Assembly (NCBI RefSeq): GCF_018873765.1
Contig: NC_057925.1
Coordinates: 8,195,568 to 8,259,567, forward strand
DNA: 64,000 nt
Origin: Telopea speciosissima
Taxonomy: Eukaryota > Streptophyta > Magnoliopsida > Proteales > Proteaceae
Direction of reading: 5' to 3'
Below are positions 10,294-22,150 of this stretch, in pieces; the first letter of the stretch is position 1; each line of letters begins with the position of its first letter. Below the pieces are notes generated by a model that was not told the DNA's origin, made no database searches, and worked only from the letters and a program-made list of their open reading frames with translations. The translations under genes and the position numbers were made by a program.

Positions 10294-13200
10294 ATGGCCG
10301 GAGTCAAGAAGCTCCCATTGCAGACCAGCAACAACGCCAATGTTCCAAGCTCGCGTTCCCTGGCACCCTCTGGCAAGACCATCGAAGAAACCTACCAGAA
10401 GAAGACTCAGCTTGAACACATCCTTCTCCGACCTGACACCTACGTTGGATCGATCGAGAAGCACACTCAGACTCTCTGGGTCTACGAGGGCGGGGAAATG
10501 GTCCACCGTCCCGTCACCTTCGTCCCTGGCCTCTACAAGATATTCGATGAGATCCTCGTCAATGCGGCCGACAACAAGCAGCGTGACCCATCCATGGATT
10601 CCGTCAAGGTCGATATAGATGTTGAGCAGAACTGCATCAGTGTGTATAACAATGGCGATGGGGTTCCCATCGAGATCCATCAGGAGGAAGGGGTTTATGT
10701 GCCTGAATTGATCTTCGGGCATCTTTTGACTAGCAGTAATTACGATGATGCACAGAAGAAGACGACTGGTGGGAGGAATGGATATGGGGCGAAGCTCACC
10801 AACATCTTTTCTACTGAATTTGTTATCCAGACTGCCGATGGTAGGAGGCAGAAGAAGTATAAACAGGTAAGTAAATTCTTGTTTCTGTTTCCTCGAATTG
10901 AACCTTGACTATTGATTCTTGTTTCTGATCTGATTCTTTTAATTTACCCTAAAATTTTGGATTGCGGGATTGTTCATAAAAAATATTGCCTTAGGGTTTT
11001 ATCTGATGGTTCGGGACCTCTGCTTCATTTTTGTGGTGTTGAATATTGTCCATGGCATCTCCTGGTTTGGGAGCGTATGTTGCATTTCTTTGATTAATCC
11101 ATCGTTGCTATCTTGGGCGTCAGAAAGAATTTGTCGTCTGATGTTTCTTGGGTCTGGTGCTGGTATTCTTGTAGGTGGATTTTCTCTGGGTTTTGCTACT
11201 TGTAATATTTTCGGCTGTCTAGGATTAAATCTGGTTACAACTTCTTATTCTTTCTGTTATTATAGTGGTGTCTGTCCCTTAATTGTTGCTATCACAATTC
11301 TTATCTAGTCACTTGTAATTGGTCTTCCATCCTAGTACTAATGCATGATCTAGAATTTATCTTCTACAAAGTTTAATGAGTATCTTCATTATGAAGGTAT
11401 TTTCAAACAATATGGGGAAGAAATCGGAGCCTGCCATAAATAAGTGCAAGGAAGGAGAGAACTGGACTAGGGTTTCATTCAAGCCTGACTTGGCTAAATT
11501 CAACATGACTCACCTTGAGGATGATGTTGTTGCCTTAATGAAAAAGAGGGTGATTGATATAGCTGGATGCCTAGGTAAGACAGTCAAGGTTGAGTTGAAT
11601 GGGCAGCGGGTGCCTGTAAAGTCATTCGTTGATTATATCAATCTCTACCTTCAATCTGCCTCCAAAAACAGGCCGGATCCCCTCCCAAGGTATGCCCCTA
11701 TGAAGGCCCAAATTGCTAGCAAGTCCATTCTATGTTCTTTAATTCAGACAATCTAATCTGCCTAATTATTTTGTCAGAATGGGGGAGAAAGTTAATGAGA
11801 GGTGGGAAATATGCGTGAGTCTAAGTGAAGGGCAGTTTCAACAGGTATATCCCTAAATACTTTGATTGAAGTACAAGAAGAGCTGCAGACAAAATTATGG
11901 TTATGGTATTACATCCTTTAATTGCTTGGGTTGTTTTTCAGGTCAGCTTTGTGAATGGGATTGCCACCATCAAAGGTGGAACTCATGTTGACTATGTTAC
12001 TAACCAGATCACAAACCATGTGATGAGCATAGTAAACAAAAAGAACAAGAATGCCAACCTTAAGGCTCATGTAGCGAAGAACCATATATGGGTCTTTGTC
12101 AATTGTCTCGTTGACAACCCCGCCTTTGATTCTCAGACCAAAGAGACCTTGACTACTAAGCAAAGCAGTTTTGGATCGAAATGTGAACTCTCGCAGGAGT
12201 TCTTGAAAAAAGGTTTGTAGCCTCAGTTTTTGTGTAGTCTAAAAGGGAACGGATTGTGATGTTCAATGGCATCTTTGTATTGCAGTGGCTAAGTCTGGAG
12301 TGGTGGAAAGTCTGCTTTCTTGGGCAGATTTCAAGCAGAGCAAAGATCTTAAAAAAACTGATGGAGCAAAGAGACAAAGAATTACAGGTATTACCAAGCT
12401 TGAGGATGCTAATGATGCTGGAGGGAAGAACTCCGAAAAATGTACGTTGATCCTGACAGAAGGAGATTCGGCTAAGGCTCTTGCAGTAAGTAGTTGTGAT
12501 CCAGTTAGTCTCCTCCCTAAGCATATATAAAAACTGGTGTTTGTCTCCTAAATTAAATTTTTTGACCAAACTTGGGTGTCTACAGATGGCAGGCATATCT
12601 GTTGTAGGCCGCAACAACTATGGAGTGTTCCCATTGAGGGGTAAGCTACTCAATGTGAGGGAAGCAAATCACAAACAGATCATGGATAATGCCGAAATCC
12701 AGAACATCAAGAAGATTCTTGGTTTGCAGCAAGGAAAGGAGTATGACACTGTCAAAACACTGAGATATGGCCATTTAATGATAATGACTGATCAGGTTTG
12801 GATCCTTAGATCTTTTTTCTTTTTTCTGTAATATTGCTCTGAGGATTCCATATGTTTTCCCCCCCTTTTGACCAATGAATTATTTCCTTGCTGTTACAGG
12901 ATCATGATGGGTCTCATATCAAGGGATTACTGATTAATTTTATCCATTCATTCTGGCCCTCTCTGCTTAAAATTCCATCCTTTTTGGTGGAGTTTATAAC
13001 ACCCATTGTGAAGGTTGATATCAATCATTTAAGCAACTGTTAGCCATTTTATTTACTTGAGTTAGCAAAGACTTAATGCCTGTATTCGTAATCTTTTACA
13101 GGCAACTCACAAAAATGGAAAGGTCTTATCTTTCTATTCAATGCCTGAGTATGAATCATGGAAGGAAAGTTTGGAGGAAAAATCCAGTGGCTGGTCTATC

Positions 13201-16200
13201 AAGTACTATAAGGTTTGTGTTTGCAAAGTTCAAGGAAGGAGCCCAACTGTTGTCCTAACTTGAAAATGTCTGCTTAGGCTTTCCATTCTTCATTATAATA
13301 ACATTTGGCTCTCTTGGCAGGGGTTGGGTACTAGCACATCAAAAGAAGGCAAGGAGTATTTCAAAGATCTTCACAAGAACAAGAAAGATTTTTTGTGGGT
13401 AGATGAGCAAGACGGAGAAGCCATTGAGCTTGCATTCAGCAAGAAGAAGATTGAAGCAAGGAAGAACTGGCTCAGGCAATTTGAGGTTAAACATTTTAGT
13501 AATCAACATTGATAATTTTGAAAAAGAGATCTCAATGAACAACATTCGCAATTTTGAAATTGATACCCACCAAATTCTGATGAAGCTTTTTTTCTGGTTT
13601 TGCAGCCTGGTACTTATCTTGATCAGAAGGAGAAGCTCATAAAGTACAGTGACTTTGTCAACAAAGAGCTGATACTATTTTCCATGGCTGATCTGCAAAG
13701 ATCAATCCCGTCTATGGTGGATGGTCTGAAACCAGGCCAACGAAAGATTCTGTTCTGCTCTTTCAAGAGGGGTTTTGTGAAAGAAGCAAAGGTTGCCCAG
13801 TTTTCGGGTTATGTATCTGAGCATTCAGCTTACCACCATGGTGAGGCGAGTCTCCAAAGCACAATAATTGGAATGGCACAGGATTATATTGGAAGCAATA
13901 ACATAAATCTTATGAAACCAAATGGCCAATTTGGCACCAGGCACCAGGTGTGTGAAAAAATATTAGGCCTGTACTTGTTTAACATTAGCTCTTCCTTAAT
14001 TCTTCCCTCATCATAATTGGGTTTTGAAAAACGTTAATCAGCTGCAATTTCCCTGTTGTAGGGAGGCAAAGATCATGCGAGTGCAAGGTACGTTTACACT
14101 TGTCTATCTCCTATCACACGGTTCTTGTTCCCCAAGGAAGATGATATCCTACTTGACTATTTGAATGAAGATGGACAGTCTATTGAACCCACTTGGTAAG
14201 TTAAGCGCAGAGCAGGTTGGTAGAAAATTTTATGGGAAGCTGTCAAGAATATCTGTTGCTTACAGTTATGCATTGTGCAATTCAGGTACATGCCAATTGT
14301 CCCTACGGTTCTAATCAATGGAAGTGAAGGAATTGGGACAGGGTGGAGCTCTTACATTCCCAATTACAATCCAAGAGATATTATTGCAAATATCAGGCAC
14401 TTGTTGAATGATGAACCTATGGAACCCATGGATCCATGGTACAAGGGATTCAAGGGGTCAATTGAGAAAACAGCAACAAAGGAAACGGGGGTGAGCTACA
14501 CTGTCAGTGGGATCATAGAGGAAATCAATGAGACAACAATCAGAATCACAGAACTACCCATCCGGAGGTGGACCCAGGATTATAAGGAGTTCTTGGAGTC
14601 TATAATGACAGGAAATGACAAAATCAAGGACACATTCATCAAGGTATCTTTCTATCTAGATGTGGAAGTTCCATTGGGTTCCATTTTTTTATTCCATGGG
14701 CATGAGGCTTGTCAGAGAGAGAGAGTTCTCACATCTCTGTTGGTTGCAGGATTATAAGGAGCACAATGATGACACAACTGTTGATTTTGAAGTCATCATG
14801 TCTGAGGAAAACCTGATGGCAGCCAAGCAAGAGGGCCTGTTGAAAAAGTTTAAACTTACTACTACAATCAGCACAAGCAACATGCACCTTTTTGATGCAA
14901 AAGGTGTAATTAAGAAATATGACACCCCAGAGCAAAGTAAGAATTTTACACTTCTCTACATTGTGGAGCAATTACACTTTCATGTTTCCTTTTTACTATA
15001 ATTTTGTTTCTGTCAATGCAGTTCTTGAGGAATTCTTTCATTTAAGGATTGAAATCTATGAAAAAAGAAAGGTAATAACACTCACCATCTCCCCACCACC
15101 AAGTTAGCATCATATATATAATATGATAAATTATATAAACCATCTTTAATATTGCTTGCAGAAAGTACTGTTGGAAAATTTAGAAATGGAGCTGTTGAAA
15201 TTGGCCAACAAGGTCAGGTTCATACTTGGGGTTGTGAATGGGGAGATTATTGTTAGCAACAGGAAGAGAATTGATTTGTTCCAGGAGCTGCACAAGAAAG
15301 GTTTTACTCCATTCCCAAAGAAAGGCAAGACTAATGAAGTAGCAGTGGCTGGGGCAACTGAAGTTGGAGAAGAAAATGAAGAAAACTCAGAGATTGCCGG
15401 AAGCAAGGGAGTAAGAGCAACTGACTATGAGTATCTTCTGTCAATGGCTATTGGAACACTGACTCTGGAGAAGGTTCAGGAGCTCATTGCTAATAGGGAT
15501 CAGCTCGAAAGTCAAGTGGATGAGTTGAAGAAGGCTACTCCAAAGTCTTTGTGGTTGAAGGATCTTGAAGCACTTGAGAAGGAACTTGATGTATGCCTTC
15601 TAAGTTTAATTTTTTCCCCCAAAATTTTTAATCTATATTCTTTTATTATCTTTTGTTGGATCTAGATTCTTTTGCCTAATTTGTTCTTGTTATTTCAGGA
15701 GCAAGACAAGAATGATTACCGGACAGAGGAGACAAGAAAGGAGTTTAAAAGACAAGTGATGAAAGAAGCTGGTATGAAAGTACCAAGACATGCTCCGAAA
15801 AATCCACGGAAGAACAATACAAAGAAATCCAGTAATCTGGAGCTTATTGCAGAATCTGCTGCAGCATCCTCCGATAGTTCTGCAATAGACACTGGTGAGC
15901 TGAAAGATAGTTATTACTGTTTTTATACAAAGAATTCCGTAATCTCAGGCGTTCTCTAGTATTCACTATTTTTATACTCAATAGTTATTACTGTTACTGA
16001 TAAGGCATGCATCATTGTGATGGAAACATACACTATATTACGATGTCTCTGAACCTGGATTGGACTCTTTACTGACAGAGAATGTTCCTGAGGTGGTGAA
16101 ACCCAAAGGCAGAGCAGGAACAAGGAAAGCTCCTGCTAAAAAGGTTTGATTGCCTGGTTCTTATTAAATATTTCATTGAATGTTACTAATAATACTCATT

Positions 16201-16934
16201 TTTTGACTGTCAAGGAGTAATCTTATCCTTTGGTTTATCTTGTTTTGGCTCTGTTCTTTCTAGCAAGTAAAGGTCAAGTCAGTTGATAGTGATGAGGATG
16301 ATGAAGACATTCTCGAACTAAAAGACCGACTGGCAGCATATAATCTTGAATCTTCACCGGAACTATCAACAACAGGTGGGACCAAACATTGATCCTTCAA
16401 TTAATTCAGTTGAATAATTTTGCATTCCTCCCATGATCACACTGCAACTTCATCGTTCCTCTTTTCACAGCCATGGAAACTGAAGCAACCCAAGTACCAC
16501 CAGCAGGGGAGAAGAAAGAACCAGGCAAGAGGGGTGCCAGTAAAACCAATGCAGCCACGAAGAAGCGGGGACAGGCGAACAAGCAAGCACAGACTCTGTT
16601 GAATCAGAAGCTAATAACTGAGGTTCTGAAGCCTGCTGAAAATGCAGGGGTGTCACCTGAGAAGAAAGTGAGGAAGATGAGAGCTTCCCCATTCAACAAG
16701 AAGAGTGGTTCTGTGTCGGACAGGGTTGGAGGAACGAGCAGCAATATTGAGGAATTGAATTCTGATTCTGAAAATACCGATGGGGATAGTGATGTTGAGG
16801 TTGATGTTGTGCCGGCTCCAGCTAGGCCAAGACCGCAGAGGGCTAACCGAGGGCAGTCCAAGTATGTGATAAGTGATTCAGAGAGCGAAGAGGATCCTGC
16901 TGATGATTCTGATTTTGAAGAGGATGAAGATTGA
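10294..16934 (+). CDS. TOP2: DNA topoisomerase II, intact 19-exon gene
   Basis: Type IIA topoisomerase, a nuclear ATP-dependent enzyme that passes one duplex through another and untangles chromosomes. Exons: 10294-10866, 11397-11689, 11778-11844, 11942-12212, 12286-12485, 12586-12795, 12900-13013, 13102-13212, 13321-13485, 13606-13947, 14062-14195, 14286-14643, 14750-14936, 15022-15071, 15162-15590, 15699-15894, 16079-16143, 16264-16375, 16471-16934. All introns are GT-AG and all phases agree, giving 4341 bp and about 1446 aa (Arabidopsis TOP2 is about 1470). Visible motifs: GHKL ATPase FDEILVNAADN (residues 84-94) and GRNGYGAKL; TOPRIM EGDSAKALA (460-468) and DQDHDGSH with acidic residues 537, 539 and 541; active-site Tyr about 792 in ASARYVYT. 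The C-terminal tail is charged, with one METEATQVPPAGEKKEPGKR-type unit, then acidic DSESEED. No disabling change seen. The start is set by the conserved N-terminus and its match to copy 2. Confidence 0.96.
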
Positions 16935-17757
16935 TAAATTATCCTCAATTCTCAGGCCACCTAAGAAAACTGAAGTGTTGGATACTGAGTTTGTAATTTG
17001 CAATCTGATATCCCTCCATAGCCAAACACTTGTTCTAAATCTCAATTTAGATCATGCATTAAGTTGGTTCTATATGCTCTAATTTGTCATTGGCCTGCCA
17101 TCACTACTGAATCATAAACAAACTCTACATCAGATTGCAATATTTGTCATGATTGAAAGGAAAATTTCCAGATCAAGATGTACAGTGTACTTTATATTGG
17201 TTGAGTGGGACTGAGATTTGATGAAGCGAATCCAAGAGACACACTATTACTAGAATTTGCTTCCTATGAAATTAATCTCATTTTTAAATCACATGGAACT
17301 GAGAGAGAGAGAGAGAGAGAGATAGAGATGCATGAACTTAAATTAAATAGCAGTTTCAACAGTTGTGTAGCCATGAAAGTACATGAAGAGTTTTGCTTCT
17401 TACTGTTTTACTTGTTAGTGATGTGGTGGCTATGTGGCCCCATCCTTGTCCACAAAGAATGGGTGCAAGGACCAAAAAAATAATTGAAATTACTGAAGGT
17501 AAGTAGTACTATTCTGTGATTTTAATTGAGCTTGGACCGTTGGATGCGGCAATTGTTAGGTGTCAACATCTCTACCTAGCACTGCCCTGCCACACTTTAG
17601 GAATTGGAGAGGATAATTTTCCTTTAGGGTTGTTGTTTTTCTTTCTTTCTCTATGTTTCTTTAACCTGCAACAGGAAAGCATCTCGGTGGTGACTTCAGT
17701 ACGCATTCACAACTGCAGCTTGTCGGTGATCTTTGATCCTCACGGTCACTGAGATCC
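16935..17757. other. 3' flank of TOP2 copy 1
   Basis: Presumed 3' UTR and spacer. Contains a short (GA)n microsatellite near 17299-17322. No gene recognised. Confidence 0.5.
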
Positions 17758-18255
17758 AAAAATATTATGGTTGTGGAACATCATACATTATCTATTTGCA
17801 TATGCTGATCAATTTAGCTTTGTGAAAGGAATTGCTTCAATTACAGACCATGTAATGAACATAGTAAATAACACGACCAAGAATGCCAATCTTAAGATGC
17901 ATCTTGTGAAGAAACAACTTATACTGTTTGTGGATGCTTCAATTCTTAGACCACTAGCTAGAACAGTTTTTGATCAATGTGAACTCTCACATGAGTTCCT
18001 GGAAAAAGGTTTGTAGCTAGCCTTTATGTTGTTTCTTTTCATATGTGGGGATAGGTTGTGATGCTTAATGACATTTTTGTGTTGCAATGAGGTGGGTGGG
18101 AAGAACTCTAATGAATGCATAGAAATGTCAAAGCATAGTTGGGTGGGAAGAACTCTGAAAAATGCATAGTTGTCAAGGCGACAAGATGAGGCGTTGGAGG
18201 GACGTCTAGGCGACAAGATGCCCACCAATGTGTTGCCTAGGCATGCAATAAAAGC
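17758..18255 (+). pseudogene. Broken TOP2 fragment: intron 3, exon 4, start of exon 5
   Basis: 17814-18009 translates to a shortened exon 4: FSFVKGIASIT, NHVM-like DHVMNIVNN, KNANLKMHLVKK, CELSHEFLEK; compare copy 1 VSFVNGIATIK, KNANLKAHVAKN, CELSQEFLKK. Two internal deletions remove about 36 bp and about 55 bp. Sequence before it resembles intron 3, and after it intron 4 (TTGTGATGCTTAATGACAT near 18056). An exon-5-like piece follows, GGTGGGAAGAACTCTGAAAA (18142-18161), then about 90 bp of AAGGCG/GGCGTTGGAGG sequence absent from the exons. That hybrid is the same module that forms the five-unit array at 49723-50412. It lies same-strand, about 0.8 kb after TOP2 copy 1. Confidence 0.85.
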
Positions 18256-18745
18256 TATGTAATATATATAGCAATGAAAATTTAATATAAAGGTTGGCAT
18301 TCTCTGTGGGGAGTGTGGCCCATGCGCATGCATAGGGGCCAATGAGTGGGTTCACATTGGCATCATTACGGGGGGGAGAGGATTTCCGCCTTTCATGGGG
18401 GCGGGGCGGTTATGTTTCCCCCTCTGTGGTTGGGTGTTACTTATGCTTAGGGAAGAACGAACCTCATGACGCCAATGTATAGATTCTTGCACATGCCCTC
18501 TCACACCCCACCCTTGGACCCCACACCCGCTCTCATTAAATACCCACCCCTATTGGATAATTTGCTACCACATCTTAAAAAAACCAAGGGAGAAGGAAAG
18601 GGTAAGGGTAAAACAGTCATTTCATGTCCAGTTTAAAGCCTACAACATCACTTAACGTTTACTTGCTAACAGACTGTTAATTTTGTATTTTTTTGAAAAA
18701 TAGAGGGGGTATACAAGTGCGTTTTTTAAAACTTCGGGTTTATTA

Positions 18746-19225
18746 TTACTGTAGGCAAATTACAGTGGGTACCTGTACACGTAATTTTCCCAATTCTACT
18801 AGTAAACATTCATAACCAATAGAAACCCCTTCTAACAAAACTGAACGAATAGCCAAAGCCGCACCCACCATGATATTGTTGAAGACGAAAGGTATAGAAA
18901 CAGCAAGAAGAGAATGACCTTGATGATTCCTGAAAATTAAACCAAGCCCACCTTTATTTTCAGATGACAATAAATTGGCATCACAGTTCACTTTCACAAA
19001 ATCAGCAGGAGGATGTTCCCATCTCGATCTCTTGGCTAACCAAGTGATCCTCAAGTAAAGACTCATCACACCGTTTTAAAAGTGGTAATGCATTCAGAAA
19101 TTCCTCAAAGGCTTGTGTTGTGCAACGAATAACCTTGTCAAAAGAGTCTTTCCATGGCGACCAAAAACAAGATCACATCTAGCAAGCCAAATATACCATA
19201 AGATGAAAGAAGCAAGAGAGGACAT
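18746..19225 (-). pseudogene. LINE remnant: RNase H-like C-terminus
   Basis: Minus-strand frame with the plant non-LTR retrotransposon RNase H-like pattern: WEHPPADFVKVNCDAN, GGLGLIFRNHQGH and a GAALAIRSVLLEG helix segment. Upstream (19070-19225) is a frameshifted piece resembling the zinc-finger/RVT tail (ILWYIWLARC). There is no reverse transcriptase, so it is a truncated end. The SINE next to it inserted at its upstream side. Confidence 0.75.
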
Positions 19226-19240
19226 ATTGTAATATCCCAA

Positions 19241-19491
19241 TTTTTTATTTTTTATTTTATTATTATTTTTTTTTTAGACAGGAGGGATATCCGATTTTAG
19301 GCCGACTAAATACCCCCTAGGCTCGTACAGGACCCCCGCCCCACGCACGAACCGGGAGCTTCTGGGCCCTAGTGAGCCTCAGGCTAGTGGCCCCAAGAAA
19401 TTATGCAGCGGCGAAGGTTTGATCACGAGACCTTGCTTCCTGAGTCGGAGTCTCATGTCCCCTCCAAGCCAACTGCGCTAACCCCTTGAGG
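19241..19491 (-). mobile_element. tRNA-derived SINE with 14 bp target duplication
   Basis: Read on the minus strand it starts near CCTCAAGGGGTTAGCGCAGT, where TAGCGCAGTTGG is a good pol III box A. A box-B-like stretch (GATCAAACC) follows about 50 bp later, and it ends in an A-rich tail (the T-rich block 19241-19277 on the plus strand). It is flanked by a perfect 14 bp direct repeat TTGTAATATCCCAA (19227-19240 and 19492-19505). Confidence 0.85.
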
Positions 19492-19827
19492 TTGTAATAT
19501 CCCAAAATTCTAACCACGGAATTTTGATCGTATTATAGAAGTTGAGCATCTGGAGATTTTTTTTCTTTGCGACGACCGTATGAGATGTGAGAGATCTTGG
19601 AAGTCAAGGTATGTTATAATATAAAAGATAGTCATAACTCAAAATTTAAGTGTATTTGCATGTTTGGTGATTATTTTATTGATGTTTTATCCTAGATATC
19701 CTATGGGAATTTAATGTTATAGATGTTTGTAATGTTGCATTGATAATGGTAGTTTCATAATTTTGGGTATGACCATAGACTTGTTGATCATGCTCAGGTG
19801 TAAGTACTATTATTTTTATGGGGTGCT

Positions 19828-19947
19828 GTTCTCTGTGCCGCAGCGCAGCCTGTGCCTAGGCACAGGGTGGTAGGCGCAATGACCACCCTGCCCCCTGCAC
19901 AAGCTGCCCATGTGTCTGGGCGCAGGCTGCGCTGCGGCACAGAGAAC
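19828..19947. repeat. Foldback element with 25 bp perfect inverted repeats
   Basis: A 120 bp element. Arms 19828-19852 and 19923-19947 are perfect reverse complements beginning GTTCTCTGTGCCGCAGC. Inside is a second small palindrome TGTGCCTAGGCACA. The TGTGCC...GGCACA theme recurs in the insertion in TOP2 copy 2 at 46769-46851. Confidence 0.85.
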
Positions 19948-20463
19948 ATTCTTCTTATTTTTATATATATGATATAGACTTTGTCATTATTGGAGTTTAT
20001 TATGGTAACATACATTATGATGGTGAAATGTAGATAATGTATACATTGAATATGAACACTTTATATTATCACTTTCTTTATTAGACATGTGTATTAAGTA
20101 GGGTTGAGCTCAACGCTAGAAATAAACTTTTGGGCTGGAACAATAAACCCTAGTAGGGTACTATAGTGAGAAGCTAGTGTGATTAGCCCAATGAGAGCAA
20201 TCCGTGGATGTAGGTACACTATCGAACCACATAAATTTATTGTGTTTTGTGGATATCCATATATGCATAGAAGAGCTTTTGTCTACAGGATGGGTGAGCA
20301 CAACTGGTAGACTCCTTTCTTTGTCATGTTTATATTGTTGGAAGAGGAGTGAATGTGTTTGTGATTTATATTGTTAGCTAAGTGAAAAAGTTGTTTGGGT
20401 GTTTTGGGGAAGTAAATTTTTGGAGTGCACTCACCCCTCCCCTCTCAGTGCCTCGGAACTTCA
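19948..20463. other. Intergenic, no gene recognised
   Basis: AT-rich sequence; no feature supported. Confidence 0.4.
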
Positions 20464-20503
20464 CTTAGCAACTGCAATACGTTTCAGGCCTTCAGCCTTT
20501 CTG
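20464..20503 (-). pseudogene. Short OBERON coiled-coil gene fragment
   Basis: About 38 bp match the OBERON4-like exon 2 at about 54592-54630 with two mismatches, in the same orientation. On the minus strand it reads KAEGLKRIAVAK, then a stop; the intact gene has REAEGLKRIAVAK. The match is too long for chance and no further exon sequence is visible on either side. It is either the last scrap of a duplicated OBERON copy or a captured piece. Confidence 0.7.
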
Positions 20504-21218
20504 TTAATATGCAGATTTTGTGTCTTTGTTTTTACCCCTGTAATTATGTTATGAGGGGACTTGTAAAGGTCTTTGTTGTACCTTTGTGTAATATCATAAT
20601 AACTCGAGCACTTTGTGCTTTAATGTCCAAACAGTCCACAATAGTAACAAAAGTGTCGTAACCTCTCATAAAAAATAGAACTGGAAATTTCTGACAATTA
20701 CTCCTCTAATATAGACCATAGAGCGAAAAGGTCGATGAATATTCACAGACACGGCAACAATAGAACACAAAATGTTCCCCATTATTAGAACTATATGGTT
20801 GTGTAGGCCTTGGATCCGTAGACGTAGGGCTTATGGCCTGAACCACGTAAAACTTGTGTTCTTCTTTTACTTTCTTTCATTGTCTATGTTTGCAGTCCTA
20901 AATTTAACATATCACTGCCTGATGACGATATGGTTTCACAACCATTACCTTACCAACCAAGGTAATATCAAGGTCAATTTAGAGGCCTGCTTCTGTCTCT
21001 TCATCCAAAGCATAGGTATATCATCATCATTGGAGATGGGCGGTGATAAAGGTGGAGAAGAAGGAAAAGGTGGAAGTAGAACAGGTGAAGAAGAATTGTT
21101 TGAAGGTGGAAGTAGGTTATAGAAGGAGTAGGATATGGATAGATGGAGGAGAGGAAACGTGATCAGAAATATGTAGATGAGAGGAAGATGCCATGAATGC
21201 AACTGATAGAAAAAAAAC
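20504..21218. other. Intergenic, no gene recognised
   Basis: No supported gene; 20790-20870 has a phrase (GGCCTGAACCACGTAAA) common in plant retroelement debris. Confidence 0.35.
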
Positions 21219-21545
21219 CACTACAAGAAAAGGCGTCTTTTACGGCGTTTTTTAAGTGTCGCTATAGCTAAAAAAACGCTTCTATATGATTCAGCAGCGT
21301 TTGTAATAAACGTCGCACATATGTCGTCAAATGTACCGCCGAAAATGTATCACGGCTTTTATGCCATATGCCCGTGTAAGTATACTTTCACCGGCATTTG
21401 TTAAGCGTTGGTAAGCGTTGGTATAATTATGATTTATTTGTGGCATGTTTACATAAACGCCGGTAAAATATCCTATAGCGGCATTTCTTAAACGCCGGTA
21501 AAATATACACACTTAGCGGCATTTAGTAAGAAACGCCGCTACATA
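21219..21545. repeat. Left subterminal repeat block of the CACTA element
   Basis: Many direct and inverted copies of an AACGCCG/CGGCGTT core, often paired as CGGCATTT...AAACGCCG with 4-6 bp between, for example near 21478-21500 and 21518-21540. Confidence 0.85.
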
Positions 21546-21675
21546 TAATATTTAAAAAAAAAAAATTATTTACCTAATCCTTTAGCCTGTTATTTTTGTG
21601 GTGCAAATCCTTTAACCTATTCTGTTATCTTATCCTTTAACCTATTGATGTGAAGAGACATAAGACTTCCACACA

Positions 21676-21702
<27 letters not shown>
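21676..21702. repeat. Poly-A tract inside the CACTA element
   Basis: About 27 A, just inside the left subterminal block. No gene is linked to it. Confidence 0.5.
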
Positions 21703-21706
<4 letters not shown>

Positions 21707-21959
21707 CATTCATCCCTAAAAACAATGAAATAATGACAGGATCTAAAATAGTTTAAGTTTACCTGTACAAATGACTGTTTGAAACTTAATTACATTTAGT
21801 CTACCTTACCCCAAAAGACACTTACAACCTATGACAAATTATTAAAATTCAAAATCAAAATAAACAATGTAAGTACTTTGCTCTATGTCTTCAATCAATG
21901 AACACCTTAGACAAGGAGTGCTTTAAATCACCAAGCAACTCTAGTAAACACACAAAATT

Positions 21960-22150
21960 TAGCAATAACTCATTGACATCAGTATTCAAATGGACATTAC
22001 CTGCAGCAATATAACCATGTACCAATCTTTATTAGCTTGATCATGTCAAAAAAGTGTCTGGTTTGAAATCAAACTCGCAATAGGCAGTACCTGTAGCAAT
22101 ATAATCATGTACCAATTTTATCAGCTCATATCAGCATGAAGTATCATAGA
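21960..22150. repeat. Imperfect tandem duplication inside the CACTA element
   Basis: ACCTGCAGCAATATAACCAT near 22000 and ACCTGTAGCAATATAATCAT near 22090 begin two similar stretches of roughly 40 bp, about 90 bp apart. No coding content. Confidence 0.5.

Noticed and set aside
10198-10722. 174-codon minus-strand frame over TOP2 exon 1
   Set aside because: Antisense shadow of a conserved coding exon; no family resemblance.
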